Of a DNA stretch of 64,000 bases, positions 50,701 to 63,048 are shown one piece after another. A program made the translations under genes and the position numbers. Each line of letters begins with the position of its first letter. Within the stretch, counting starts at the first letter, position 1. Where the stretch lies: assembly GCA_004802725.1 (NCBI GenBank), contig SGPM01000142.1, forward strand, positions 1 through 64,000, given 5' to 3'. This DNA comes from Antrodiella citrinella (taxonomy: Eukaryota; Basidiomycota; Agaricomycetes; Polyporales; Steccherinaceae). Under the pieces are notes generated by a model that had not been told where the DNA came from, made no database searches, and saw only the letters and a list, made by a program, of their open reading frames with translations.

Positions 50701-52685
50701 GAACCATTCCGAACTCGAAGGTGTTCCCGCTGCACGCAAATCTTTCCAGTGACGAACAGCGCTCGGTTTTCGCGCCAACATCACAGTGGAAGATCATCGC
50801 CGCTACCAATGTTGCTGAGGTATGGTTGTCGTTCGGCTCTCAATCCCACGTCGTGACTCACAAGATATACAGACTTCGATCACTATTGACGATGTAGTGT
50901 ACGTTGTTGATTGTGGCAAAGTGAAGGAGACGCAATATGATCCAGAGAACGGTCTGACGAGGCTAGTGGAGCAATGGGTGACCCGAGCAGCTGCCAAGCA
51001 ACGCCGCGGACGCGCTGGCCGTACAAGACCTGGTATCTGCTATAAACTCTTCACAAAGAAGCAGGAAGCTCAGATGTCTCCATACCCGATACCGGAGATC
51101 AAGAGAGTGCCACTCGAGAGTGTATCGTTGACTGTGAAGGTCATGAAGCATGATGTCAAGGTGAATCATTATTGAGTTGTTGCGTAGTTGAAGGCTCACT
51201 TGTCACCTTGTAACAGGCGTTCCTTTCTCGGGCACTTGACCCTCCAAACATGGCTGCCATGGATCATGCGCTCACTACACTGGAAGAATTAGGTGCTGTC
51301 TCAGATACTGGGGAGGTGACCGCCCTGGGCCAACACTTGGTACGTAGGAGTACAACCCTCATTTTCCGCCACCAACTGATATCATCTCAAGGCGTCTCTG
51401 CCATTAGACCTTAGACTAGGAAAGGTAATCCATTTACTATATTTGTGCACGGAATCTACGCTGATGTTCAATGTGAGATGCTGATTCTGGGGACCATGTT
51501 CCAATGTTTGAGCCCTGTCTTGACGGTTGCTGCCTGCGTGTCATCAAAGCCTCTCTTCCTCAATCCCATGGATAAAAGAGAAGAGGCAAGCCGGTGAGTT
51601 GCAAACCGTACGGATGTTTGGTATTTGGTCTGCTGAAAGTAGAGAATATGTTGCAGCGCACGAGAGCGTTTCGCCGATGGAAACAGTGATCTTCTCACCG
51701 ATGTTAACGCATATGACGAATGTCTTCGTCGTCGCTCCGACGGCGCATCGCAAGGTGCCATTAGAGCCTTCTGTGAAGAGGTGTGTACATGTGGAACTGT
51801 CTTCACACTCTATAACCCTGGAATTGAATACCTGCACCCACTAGAATTTCATATCTGCAACGACCGTCCGCGATATCACCTCCCTCCGCGCAGACCTGTT
51901 CTCCGCACTGTCATCGATTAATCTCGTGCCACCAGGAAGCAAAGCGACTGCCCCATTCCTCAACGCGAACAGCACGAACAGTAATCTCATCAAAGCTTGT
52001 ATCCTCGGAGGTCTCTGGCCCCGAGTGGCGCGAGTTTCCCTCCCCCGTTCTGCCGTCAAGTTCGATAAGGTACAGGCGGGAGCGGTCCAGCGCGAGAACA
52101 TAGCCAAGGATTACAAGTTCTTCGACGTCAAGGGGTCAAATGGACGAGTGTTCTTACATCCGGCGTCTGTCCTGTTTGGTGCCACAGCTTGGAAGTCGCC
52201 ATTCGTGACGTATTTTCAGAAGCAGATGACCAGCAAAGTCTTCCTAAGGGATGCTACCGAGGTATGTCTCCTTTGCCTCAACATGATTCCTACTCGATTC
52301 CGAGCGGACACCATCTACATTCCAACAATCCATGTGGATATTGATATCTTCCTGACAGGTCCCCATGTACGCATTGTTGTTGTTTGGAGGCCCTGTTTCT
52401 GTCAACCATATCGCGGGTGGACTGACCGTCGGGACCAAGGATGCTTTCGTCAAATTGCGTGCGTGGCCCCGTATCGGTGTTCTAGTTAATCAGCTCCGGT
52501 GCGTTGTCTCTGTCATCCGTTTGTCCGTCCGGGAACAACAAACTGAGACCACGGATTGTAGTCGCTTGCTTGACTTGGAGTTGACAAAGAGCGTGGAGGA
52601 GGGTACGAGCCTTGCGGTGGGCGGTGTCAGCCCGGTGTTAGACGCGATGTTAGCTCTTCTGACTAACGACGGCCTCAGCATGTAG
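47732..52685 (+). CDS. DEVH-box RNA helicase, DHX57/Ucp12/YLR419W type (UBA-RWD-helicase)
   Basis: 1331 aa in 18 exons, all in phase: 47732-47883, 47934-47973, 48022-48180, 48231-48542, 48597-49683, 49738-49758, 49812-50083, 50136-50317, 50365-50542, 50592-50819, 50873-51160, 51217-51339, 51392-51424, 51478-51593, 51657-51780, 51845-52261, 52359-52498 and 52562-52685. A UBA-like segment (LHQQLGKLGFTAAQSRTATT) and an RWD-like domain (PFELHIILDTDR to YIRLHLLSKLL) precede the helicase core: [49 protein letters not shown] and QRRGRAGRTRPG, then HA2 and OB. The third intron uses a GC donor. Likely a ribosome- or RNA-linked helicase; the precise role in fungi is not settled. Confidence 0.92.
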
Positions 52686-53009
52686 CTGGCGTCCCTCGAC
52701 ATTGTTGCATTGCATGTCAGACTCCTTAAACGACGACGACATGGATTGAATACAGAACTATGACTGCTATGTACATGTACATTTGCGCAGATCCCTTAGA
52801 GGACTGACGCGCTTGTGAGTATACTACGTGCCCGGATGTGAGTGCAAAAGTATTAGCAATCTACAAATGCGTGGATAGGTATGTATCATATGGTGGGTAG
52901 ACAGACGGGAATGGGTAAGTAAGGGATTGGTGTGCGTGTAGTGAATAACTTATGACAGTAAGGGATAAACTGCGTACCAACGCGTAAAAATAAATACAAC
53001 CCAGGCATG
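52686..53009. other. Convergent intergenic region, no gene seen
   Basis: 324 bases between two 3' ends. Confidence 0.5.
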
Positions 53010-54564
53010 CTACGACAAAGACGCCCTATGCCGATGTCGTGGCGCACGCGCAGTGCCCGAACCTAAATCAAGGCCGAGCGTATTCGCTGGCGTCGCCGTG
53101 AAAGGGGTCTCCTGGTCGTCAGCGCCCTCCTTGTCCTCGGGTTCCTGGTTCGTTCCTCTCTCTGACCGTGGCAACGAGCCTCCGAACGATCGCCGCCTCG
53201 CTGACTGAACATCAGGAGAAGGCTCCGCGTACTCGCCATTTGGCATCATCGCAAAATATGGATATCCATATGGCTGTGTACGGGGAACGGGACCAGAGGG
53301 GACCTTGGTCTTGGTCTTCGAACAGAGTGATCTCGGAGTTGCTGGCGAGAACAGAGACCGGGATTGGGCAGAAGCAAGGCTGCTTTCCAAGGTGGCCGTA
53401 CGAGGACTACTTTCATCGCCTGTCGCAGAGCGCTGGTGGTTTGGTGAAGCCAAATTGAGGTAAGACACAAACGCTTTCCGACGGGACTGGGAGCGTGACC
53501 GCAAGACGGATGGTGGTAGTTCGGTCTCGCGGTCTGGAGATGGAGGAGGAGAAGGCTGTTGGAAAGCACGAAGGTCCTCACGTACCGCTGTACTGGATCT
53601 GTCAGCTGAAGCAGCTGTAGGTTCGAAAGAGCTGCGTCAGTGAGTGGCACGGCAATAAAATCGGGATGACATACACATTGTCGCAGAAGCTGACACTCTC
53701 TTCGACCGGAACTTGAAAGTACGGCCAAATCCCGAACGCGTGGGGGGCAGCTCGTTGCTGCTGAAAGTGCTTGTAGAGCCCTTTTCAGGATCAACCTTCA
53801 AATCTAGCGGAACGATTTGAGGAGATAATGGCGGAGTCGAAGCAACAGATGAGCTGAGGGATCCAGATCGTGAATGTCTTCCTTCGCTCTTCACTCCTTT
53901 GCTTCGACTGCGGAAAACGTTCATGGTAGGAAGCTTGCTCGTCAAAGAAGCCTTGCGAGGCATGGGCATGGATGCATTCCGCGATAGGAGTGGCATCGGC
54001 TCTTCGTCAAGCAAACTCGACGACACAGAAGGTGAATGTTCCGCATCCAGTCTTGCTAGATGAGGAAGGAGTTTGTTGATGCAAAACACGGAATTGTCAG
54101 GCGTTGTACAGCCAATATCCTCTACCAGTGACCTGTCGCGTGACATGAAGAGTGGCGCGCCGGCCTGCAGTCCTGCAGGGGATGACCATCGCTGGACTAC
54201 ACGCGGTCGAGCCGTTGGCTGAGGCACTGCATTGGGAAACCGAACATGATGCGCTGATTCTTTCCAGGGCGATAGTATCGAAGGTAGAGGCGCTACGGGT
54301 TTTGCCGCAGAGCGTACGACGGAGGTGCCGTTGCTACGTCGAGGCTTGGACAGCGGAGCTGGTGTTTGTTGCGTGGGTGGAAGGATGAGCCCAATGAAAT
54401 GTGACAGAATACTCTGCAGCGCGTTGAGGTTCTAGGTCAGAAACAAGTGTGGGAAGTAGAAGACATGGACGTACCAATGCAAACCACACCGAACCAAGTG
54501 ATATCGTCGCCAGTGGAATGAGAATGTTCTTCAGAAATAATCGTAGGGTGTCGTACATGGTCAT
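53010..54564 (-). CDS. Membrane-anchored Ser/Pro-rich protein of unknown function
   Basis: 482 aa from exons 54564-54475, 54413-53677 and 53631-53010, in phase. The N-terminus MTMYDTLRLFLKN leads into a hydrophobic segment (ILIPLATISLGSVWFALS) that continues over the first intron into ILSHFIGLILPP. The rest is polar, rich in S, P and R with many SP sites, probably cytosolic and phosphorylated. A conserved-looking central part reads DNSVFCINKLLPHLARL. I recognise no family. It is unlike a secreted protein because no cleavage site follows the hydrophobic part. Confidence 0.72.
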
Positions 54565-56458
54565 GAAAGGTCGTTAGAAGTAGAAGTCGAGGATGTAGAG
54601 AAGACGATAATGAAGGGGTTTCGAAACTATAGGCTTGTCCAGTGGCGAAGGCGAATTTCGGTCAGCCACATTCGCAGTGGTAGACCAGATCGAAATATGA
54701 CTTCGTGGGTTCGTGGGTGGTCCAGGATGAAACTCTTGACCAGCCTATTGAGGTTTTGTCTAAAACCCGCCGTGTACACGCGTAAGCTAACTCCGCCTCC
54801 CGTAGACAATGAACCGTGAAATACAAAGACTCACAACTTGTAAGGTACCCGACTGGGAGACGAGGAGGAAGTTCAACAGATGATCTTGGAGAGTCGAAAA
54901 TCAATAACGAAGAAACTACTGCACAGATTGTTGAATGTAAAGGCGACTGGGCCTATTGTCCGAGTACTTGGCCGAAGACACACCACCAGGGTGAGGGAAT
55001 AAAATCAGACCACTCAAACCAGCGCTCACACATTTTCCGTTTACCGCGCTATAACCGCTCTATGAGATAAGCGATATGACGATACAGTTTCGGGATTGAT
55101 ATTGTTGAGCGCAGCAAGTGCTGGCGGAATCATTGAATGCCAATAAATGGTGGTATGTCAACGAAACAATCGAAAACCAAGGATCCGAAGGTAAGGAAAT
55201 GAGGAAGATGCAGGTAAAAATATAAAGTGCCTCATTCTCAACTTTGATTTGCCGCATCTAATCTTGAGTACTTGAGTGCGCCCCTCCCACTCTCTTTTGC
55301 CCCCCTCTTCGACTCGAACAAATGGTGTATTACTACACCGATGCGGCACGCACACGAATGTTGTCGGCGTGTGTCAGCAACTCACAATCGTCAGATCGAC
55401 GGAAACGGATGCGTTCAGATCATTAGTCGATAAACACATGTACTCTCATGATTTCTTTGTTGTAAGTAGGATGGTCCGGAGAATGCCCGACGGTAGGCCT
55501 GGGAAGGCGGTAGCAGATCTAGAGGACGGTACGTGTAGTATTTTTGCTGCGCTGCAGTTGATGCAAGGTGTATTTTTCTCTTTGTTCGAATGCGATTTTG
55601 TCTACGTCGAGGATATCTGACATTGTGAAGATCGTACACCATCGATTCGACCTTGGTCAACTTATATGCCCTGCGTGAATTCACAAAGTCGGTGATATAA
55701 CTCGGGGATGAGTAGAGTTCTACCGACTTCGGGAGCAAGTGCTTGTACTTGTCAAAGTAGCCCGAAAAACGTACCTCCAGGAAACAGAATCGATATCGAT
55801 CTAAAATTTCTCGCCACAGCTGTTCAGGCCTTCAGATCCTCAGATCTTACATGAGGGTCAAGCGCGTGTAACGCTGTGCGTGCTGCATCGCAAACAACAC
55901 GACGCGCCGTGGCCCTGCTCGTGGGTCACAACGAGTGTTATGGTAACCTTTCACTTCGAAAGGCTCAGTGTGCTTGGCAGAAGGATGATTCGGAGCCGAC
56001 ACGAAGCTTCGGATAGTCGCACCGACATACCGACAAGGATAAGTGGAGACTATCAAAGCAGAACAGGGAGCATTGGATGCACAAGACGTGTACACAACCA
56101 CAAACTGTAACGACGACATAGCATAGGACCGTACAGGCCCAGTGTAAGTAACAATAAGTCCAATAGTAAAGGGGTGGGTACCAGTAGGGAGGAAGTCTCA
56201 GGCCAGAAGAAAGTTCGAGAAAAAGCCAAATCACGACGCGTGTTGAAAGCCAGGCTCCACGAAGATACAAGTGGTGAAAGTCATATCAAGTAAAAGAAGT
56301 CCATTGAGATCCCGGAAGGAATAGTAAAAATTGACGAGCATGATGCTCAGCATGAAATCTACGGTTGAAAGTCTACGAGGATAAATAAAGTCTATAAGTG
56401 TTCATGAGAAAGAAAAAGGGCGTTGCACGTTGAAGGGTCTATATTGATCGATAGACCA
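54565..56458. other. Gene-poor stretch, nothing recognised
   Basis: Nearly 1.9 kb without a supported gene. Frames up to about 110 codons occur on both strands but show no family resemblance and no consistent splicing. Confidence 0.5.
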
Positions 56459-57031
56459 CTATTGGAGCCGGACGCATGTCTTGCCGTCGGCAGCCAGTGT
56501 AAACCCAGACTTGCAGGTGTCGACGTGACAGACTCCCGCAATGCACGACACACCCAACGCATTTGGGATAGTCGTGCAATCGTGGCTAGATTCATACAAA
56601 CAGCGAGCTCAGTATCTGCCCATCTAACATCGGAATTCAACCGCAATCACTCACCTAGCATTGACACTCCCGCATCCTCCACACGAAGTAAGGTCTTCTT
56701 GGAGATCTACACATTCGAAACCTTCCTCAATCCATTTCAACAGTGTCGTCGGAATAAGGGGAACAGTGTTGAGGTTCTCGAGCGGGATTGGGCAGACATT
56801 CATTCCGAGAGGGCACAGATGACGAGACATCTGCTCCTCGGGACTGAGTGGCGTCTGTTTGCGCTTAGAATGAGGGCTACGCTTGGCGTTGGATGGCTGT
56901 GGCGCTCGGGCCTCGAGGGCAGGGGAAGGGGAAGAGCTAAGCGCAACGACGGACGCGTCAGGCAGCGCGGACGCCTGAGCGAAGATGGCCAGGGATAAGA
57001 GGCTGAGGGCGGTGTAAAGGGTGGAACGCAT
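56459..57031 (-). CDS. PriA-like cysteine-rich secreted protein
   Basis: 167 aa from exons 57031-56655 and 56585-56459, joined AG|C in phase. A signal peptide (MRSTLYTALSLLSLAIFAQASA) is followed by a variable basic segment with KRSPHSKRK (possible Kex2 cleavage), then the family pattern: HLCPLGMNVCPI, FECVDLQEDLTSCGGCGS, HDCTTIPNALGVSCIAGVC and CKSGFTLAADGKTC. This Cys framework is that of basidiomycete PriA, first described from Lentinula primordia. A cell-surface or matrix role is assumed in the family. Total length is typical. The flanks are gene-poor. Confidence 0.88.
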
Positions 57032-57136
57032 CTTGACTTGAGCAGAAGCAACCAAGGGAATGTTACAGAGGAGAGAACGTGGGGGTAGCCTCTTATCCAG
57101 GAAGGAGGGCAAGAGAGGTCAAAGTTTGCGTGACGG

Positions 57137-57150
57137 CTACTAATATATGG
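57137..57150 (-). promoter_or_regulatory. Possible TATA box of the PriA-like gene
   Basis: Minus strand reads CATATATTAG about 110 bases upstream of the ATG, a sensible TATA position with a leader of about 80 bases. Motif only. Confidence 0.4.
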
Positions 57151-58782
57151 GACCTGCAGGCAGTGCGGCCGCGATACGAACAACAACAGCAGCCGGAGAA
57201 AAAAGTGATGTGAAAGGGAAAACTCGCCGGCGCCCACGTTCCTTATGTTCGCTAAGACCGAATAACAAAAGATAACAATCGTCTTCTAGTGATAAGCACG
57301 CTCGATGATGGCGTCAAGGACGCCGGTCGGTGTTCACATATCAGGATCTGTGGAGGTTCAGGCAACAAATTCCCTACGCCGCTATGACCTCGCTCACCAG
57401 TATCACCTCGGCAAAATGTTGAGGCCCACATTGGAGCTATAACGTTCAGGAAAACACAGCGACATCCGACGAAAGAGGTGCTTTTGCAGTGGACACAGCA
57501 TTGAAGATGAATCCGATTCAGGGTAAGGCAAGGTTGGCGCGTCGAGTATCTTCCAGAAAAGAAAGGGATCAAAATAAGCATGCTGTCAAGTGTCGAAATT
57601 GGCGCGAGATTTTCCTTTTTGAGGGTTATCACCGAAATGACGTCTGTTCTCGTCACGGCCAATCGTTCTCCGCACCTCCCCAGAGTATCTTTCGCAGCAT
57701 TGCATTCGTTTACCGTCCTCATCATTTACTGTGCTGAGCGATACGAAGGCCGAAGAGCTGAGATTCGTGTTTACGATAAGAGCACGCACTGTTCTGCAAA
57801 AAGGGTCTGCAATCCGCATCAAAATTTCACAATTTCTGTGAATGCGGACGTCGTCTTCCGATTGGCGACCACCACAACACATGGAAAACACCAGAAGACG
57901 TCACTGTGATAAGTACGGGAATTCTATAGTAGAAACCAAACCGCCTCAGAAGTGGTATAGACCCCGCTCGCTGTAACGGTGAGAGCCTGAACGGAGTCTT
58001 GGATAAGAAGTCTGCGGACATAGGTTCGCGAAGATGATGAAACAGATGCTCGATTTTGCGATGACGGGTCTCACTCACGTTCATGAAAATATGCCGCCCC
58101 GTTCCCAAAAGCTCTCATGCTACGCATCTCCGTGACGCTCAGGCCTTTCGATAATAGCTTGATGAACGGAAAGTCCTGATCCTAGAGGGAAAGCGAAGTA
58201 CGGACGGCAACGAGGGAAGGGTATCGCATCACACCAACATCACACAGGATACGCGCTGTGTGCGTCGTCTTGGGGGCTCACAAAGCAATACATCGGTCCC
58301 AAGGCGGACTGGACTGACTAACATGAGAACGGTGTACGTCAATGTTTGCCGGGAAATTCTGGTACAGCAGGCTACTCACCGCTCGGTATGATACGCAGAA
58401 ACTTATCTGAGAGCGTCCAAATTGTTCCCCCAGAAATCGTTATCGAAACCGAGCGCAGCGCGGACCCGTAAATTGATGCCGAAATGTTAGCTGCTCGTTG
58501 AACACAGAGCCCGCTGCAGGACGATGTAGGCGGTAGACAGGACGTATCGCAGCAGCAGTGAAGGAGAGTACGTCGTCAACGACAGCAAAGCCGCGGGAGG
58601 ATCAATTACGGTCACGCAGCACGTGTTTAGGAGTGTGACAGTACGCGTCGCGTCACGCGTTTGTTTTGTTGCAGCGTGTTTTCGCTCCGAGTCCGTTGAC
58701 CTCCTCCTCCTCCTCGACCCTCCTAACGAGCGTCGACAATTAGCATTCCCTTTCTACTCATCGCCGCCTCCAACGTCGAGGA
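57151..58782. other. Gene-poor stretch, nothing recognised
   Basis: About 1.6 kb. It contains the 5' flanks of two divergent genes. Frames up to about 157 codons exist without domain or splice support. A run of TCCTCC repeats at about 58702-58716 precedes the EXO5 start. Confidence 0.5.
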
Positions 58783-61335
58783 ATGTCTGACGACGAATAC
58801 GACGCCTACAACCTCAGCTTGGACGTTGAAGACTTGCCCTTCATCACGTCTCTGCCACCTTCACCTCCCACAACTGGTATCCCCTCGCAAGAAACTCGGC
58901 CATCACAGGAAGAGGAGACACGTGAAGGAGATATTCAGGACTCTCAAGACTCACAGTCTTCAGATTTAGATGTCTTCTACACAGCTCCCAGCACGCAGAT
59001 AGACGCACACCACAGTGACAGCTACTCGGACTACGATCTCTCAGAGTTCACTGCCGACGACTTTGCGTCTTTTGACGCTGCTGTGACCGACGTCGGGGAA
59101 AGCAGTACTGGTGCAACGAAGCGAGTAGGCGCGATTCTCAACAACGCCGCCCGCGCTGGCCCTGCCGTGTCTGTCGTTCTTGAAGGAGCTAGCAAGACCC
59201 TGAGAGATATGGGACCACCGGGAGAGCCACCGGTGCGGAAAAATAACAGTGAAACAAATGTCTCATCCTACCGGCAAATGAAGGAAGCCAGTCCCTATGA
59301 GCGGTTTCGGTCATGGCGTGGAGCACTATCTGTGACTGATTTGACCAGCCCCTCTTGGTGCGTCCCGCAAGGTTCAGTCATGATACTGTACATTTTTGCT
59401 GAAGTATTGTAGGTGTGAAGTTCAATTTGACTATGGCCTTCGTCAGAAACGATTCAAGAAGGTGGAGGAGCGACCCACCGAGTTTCAGACCGCAGCTGGA
59501 AAGACCATTATTGTGGACACGTCTGTTGCTGTCGTTAACGACCTTGTTGCTGAGCGTGGACGAGTGAGTGACCACTCTTTTATAGTTTACATCAGGCTGA
59601 TCGAAAATCTAGTCAGTACACAAGGTGTTGGAACGTGAGCTGCATCCAGAAGAGATCAAAGTCGAAACTACTACAGAGGAAGAGCGGTGGGCCTTACGGT
59701 ACGATGTTTCTTATACTTCCTTTAACAAAACTAAACCTTGTGTCAGTCTCGTCAACATGATTGCTTCCATGCAATCTTTGCAACATGCTGGCCGCTGTGT
59801 AAACTTCTTACTTTGACAGTTCTGCCGCCAATCCGCTGAAATACCTTACGTAGCGCGAGATGCACGTTTTTGGCGTAGTGAACTCGCAAATTGTGACTGG
59901 CATTATCGTAAGACATTATTGTGTTCTGTACTGCGGGCCATGTTGATCTTCTACCAGGATGAAGTCGAGCGGAAACCCGTTGCTCTTCCGCCGCCTTCAC
60001 CACGCAATAGTGTCAAGCGCAGTCCAAATTCTACTGCTCCAAACACTCCTACCAAACACTCGGCGAAGCGAGTCAAGCGTTCGTTATCGCCGGACCAACT
60101 ACCTTTGACAGACTTCTTTCCGTCCACACCGTCGAGGAGTGAAAGGACGGATAGCCAAACCGATATGTCCTCGAGTCCCTTGCTTGAGGACAAATGCATC
60201 CAAGTTTCATCTCCTCCGCATAGTTCGGGAATGGTTCTCACACCGTCCCCGGCCGAGCCACCTGCATTGCCCTCACCACTGTTCAAACTACATTTGTCGG
60301 ATACCAAAACACGACGGAGTGCTTCCTTACCAAAAGTGGAAGATACGCTCTCGGCGCGGATGCAGCTTATGCTGTATCATAGGCTCCTGAGCAACTTGCT
60401 CGCCTCGCCAGCCGAGTCCGAAGACGCGTTAGATTTTCAACAAATTTGGCTTCGCATGCGTCTTGACCACCGTCGGCCATTCTCCCAGACATTCCGAGAC
60501 ACGGCTGGTCTCGTTCTTCTGTCAAATGACACGAACGGGAGTGCAATCGCTCTGAACTGCCTCGACGACTTGACCGAGGGGTGGCGGAATCTAGTTGAAG
60601 CGCTCCACCTGTCAGGCGTCGACGATACCCTTACAGTTGTCTACCGTACACAGCCTAAGAAGACGAGATGGAAGAACAAGCGAAGCCATACACCATCCTC
60701 CGCCGATTTGTTGGCAACAGAGACTGATGACATCGTCCGCGCAGTCATCGCCAGTCTTGACGACAGTCTCGCCCCTGCGTGCGACGAACAGATGGTCGAA
60801 GAAGGGCTTAAGACGATGCTAGCTGAAGTGACCAGTGCCGACGAGCCAACGACGTCCATCCCCTCTCCATCTCCAGGGCTAGCCTCTGGCAGCGGAGACG
60901 ACGCAAGCTTGGAGTGGGCTATCCAGCAGTCTCTGCTGGAACAAGTCCGTTCGCGTCCCGAGTTGAAGGACATCGTCCTTGCGGGTGAGGCAGAGACGAG
61001 CGCTCCTCCGTCTCCCAAGGAGAAGCCTATTGAGGATAAGGAGCGCACGCCGGAACCGTCGGAGTCTACCGTCATCGGGAAGAAGACATTCCAGATGGAT
61101 GAGAAGACGTTGCTGAGTTATGTGAAGAGCGTCCTTGACTGGTGGTACGGACGGCGTCCGCCGAAGGGCGTTGATGTTCATCTCGCGGGGAGGTGCTTGT
61201 GAGTGTTTTTGACTCATGTGGAAATTTCAACGATTGACTTTTTATCGTTCTTCCAGATCGTGTGAGTATCAGGCGGGATGTGAATGGAGAGCGACGAAGG
61301 CTGCTGAGGTACTCGAGAAGAAGGGCCGAAGGTAG
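58783..61335 (+). CDS. EXO5: Exonuclease V (EXO5/Dem1), Fe-S single-strand DNA exonuclease
   Basis: 745 aa, seven exons in phase: 58783-59357, 59413-59563, 59613-59698, 59747-59798, 59854-59907, 59958-61198 and 61257-61335. The nuclease core is recognised by RFRSWRGALSVTDLTSPSWCEVQFDYGLRQKR in parts, HKVLERELHP, the active-site strand VVNSQIVTGIIDEV and DTLSARMQLMLYHRLL. Four cysteines (193, 719, 722, 728) match the Cx(n)Cx2Cx5C iron-sulfur pattern. Two extra elements stand out in the long linker: a perfect PIP-box QLPLTDFF at 353-360 behind a basic KRVKR patch, and a UIM-like helix at about 620-633 (DDASLEWAIQQSLL). EXO5 acts on genome DNA after crosslinks in human cells and on mitochondrial DNA in yeast; the PIP-box favours a nuclear role here. 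Confidence 0.93.
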
Positions 61336-61907
61336 TGGAATTTGATCCAGGTACTTCTCTTCCGATTAAATCACGACACAAATCACTGAGAGTTTTTGTC
61401 GTAGACTGTCATATTATGTACCGGCAACAAATCTGTCATGCTGAATACCCGTACAACATTCATGTACTCACTTGATAAACTAGCTGTAGATCGCACTTTG
61501 AGTGAGTGAGTGAGGATTCCGGACCTGGTCCCTTCTTGGAACGCCGGTTTGAGGTATCAGTTCGTGAACTACCTCGATTCTGGGGCTACAGACTACTCAC
61601 TCTACCGCGCATCAGAGCCCGCCCCCCAGCTACTGGTTTGGGACTGAGGGCGAGGACGAGGATCGGCTACTGCTTGTATGATGTCGAACACAGTATGTAA
61701 ACAAAGACAGAACGTGAATTATGATTCGGTTTTCTTGGCATCGTATGAGCCATAGGTGTACTCATACATATCTTGTGCAATCAGGTGAATGGAGACAGCG
61801 AGTAAGGGTGCCGCTGTCAAATCATAGTCCTTCTATCAAAGATGATAAGTTACAGTACAAATAAGTAGGAACTTATGCGAGAACAGCCAGTGCAAACATC
61901 ATACGCA
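61336..61907. other. Convergent intergenic region, no gene seen
   Basis: 572 bases between the EXO5 and copper-transporter stop codons. Confidence 0.5.
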
Positions 61908-63048
61908 TCATACCGTGTTCTTCCTCGAGGCAGATCCCAGCAACTCCCTTGCGACATCCCTCCCCCTCCCAGCCTCCCACGCGATGTCGTCGTCGTCGTC
62001 TACCGTCGGATATTGATGTGACCGAACCCTCTCCGTATCGCCACCCACACCGAGGTGCTGTGCGGCGGCGTCCGCCCGCGCGAGGTTTGACTCTGCCGGG
62101 TGGATGAAGATGTCCATGGGCTTCGACTTGGACCGCAGATGCGTGCTGAACGTCCGTTCTGTGTCTTGTGTTGTTGATTCCTCGACATAAGCGGCGTCCT
62201 CGTGATAGGGAACGTAGTCGTTCCGCGATGTGGAAGAATCGGGCGAGACGGGAGAATGTTGGCTGTGGTAGTGGTAAGGTGGTGCGATGGAGGAGACGGA
62301 GTAGTTTCGGAGCGGGAGAGAGTGGTTGTAGGCTCTTGGAGAATCGAGTAGTGGCTCCTTTATGTTCTCCGGGCTGGAAGATGAATTGGATGGTTGGACT
62401 CGGGTCTGGCAGGCAAGCACTCACTCTCGAGGATTTCGTGACCTGTATTCAGGCCGGGGGTCTTCTAGATAATGAATTACGAATTGTCCAATCGATAGCG
62501 CTGTTGTCTAAGGACATTTCGGTCAGTCGCCAGGGACATAGTTTGAGAACGGCCGGAACATACTGCTACGAGGATCAACCTAAATACCAAATGTCAGTAT
62601 CTGCAATTATCGTTGGTACGTCGCACCTGGCTCACCCCATATTGTTCGTCATTGCAATCAGCATGTACAATCTGCCGTAAGGTGTCAATGGCAGGAAACG
62701 TCAGCCGTCAAAACGTCTAATGCAGCACTCACAGACGGCCCAGCGTCACAATCCAATACAGACTCGTGTTCCAAAGGGCCTTTCGCAGACGCGAACGACG
62801 GATAGACTGAAGGGGGCACCAATGCTTTGAGATAGCAAACGTCAACGCCCTGTCGATGTTCAGGATCAGTTCGAAGGGCGTTTCCCTGGGAGAGCGATAG
62901 GAAATGACCTCTCAAAGAGACATAAGGTTACTGTTAGAATTCCACCGAGGAAGAAATGCCAGGCAGAGTCGAGATGCAACGAAGGAAGGAGGACATGCTC
63001 TCCTCCTAACTCGAAGTGCAGGTGGTCTTGCCATCCGTCCATAATCAT
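61908..63048 (-). CDS. Ctr-family copper transporter, six exons
   Basis: High-affinity Cu(I) importer of the Ctr family, 297 aa from exons 63048-62909, 62885-62733, 62671-62636, 62579-62564, 62507-62425 and 62373-61908. The start is MIMDGWQDHLHF with Met and His residues, then TM1 (SAWHFFLGGILTVTLCLFE), a basic loop (IRRSRLRKALWN), TM2 with the diagnostic MxxxM motif (YMLIAMTNNMGLILVA) and TM3 (TTALSIGQFVIHYL). A long polar tail of about 160 residues follows (YRSRNPRDPENIKEPLL onward), unusual for the family. Exon 4 has only 16 bases. The classic GxxxG of TM3 is reduced to a single Gly. No intact frame longer than the last exon hints at this gene. Confidence 0.88.

Noticed and set aside
51657..51844. 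Frame reading SVSPMETVIFSPML as part of the DHX57-type helicase
   Set aside because: The phase-correct exon reads RARERFADGNSDLLTDV, which matches the helicase family; the other frame is a shadow.
61873..62424. 183-codon minus-strand frame beginning MSACLPDPSPT
   Set aside because: Arg-rich shadow frame of the copper transporter's last exon; the spliced Ctr model uses another frame.
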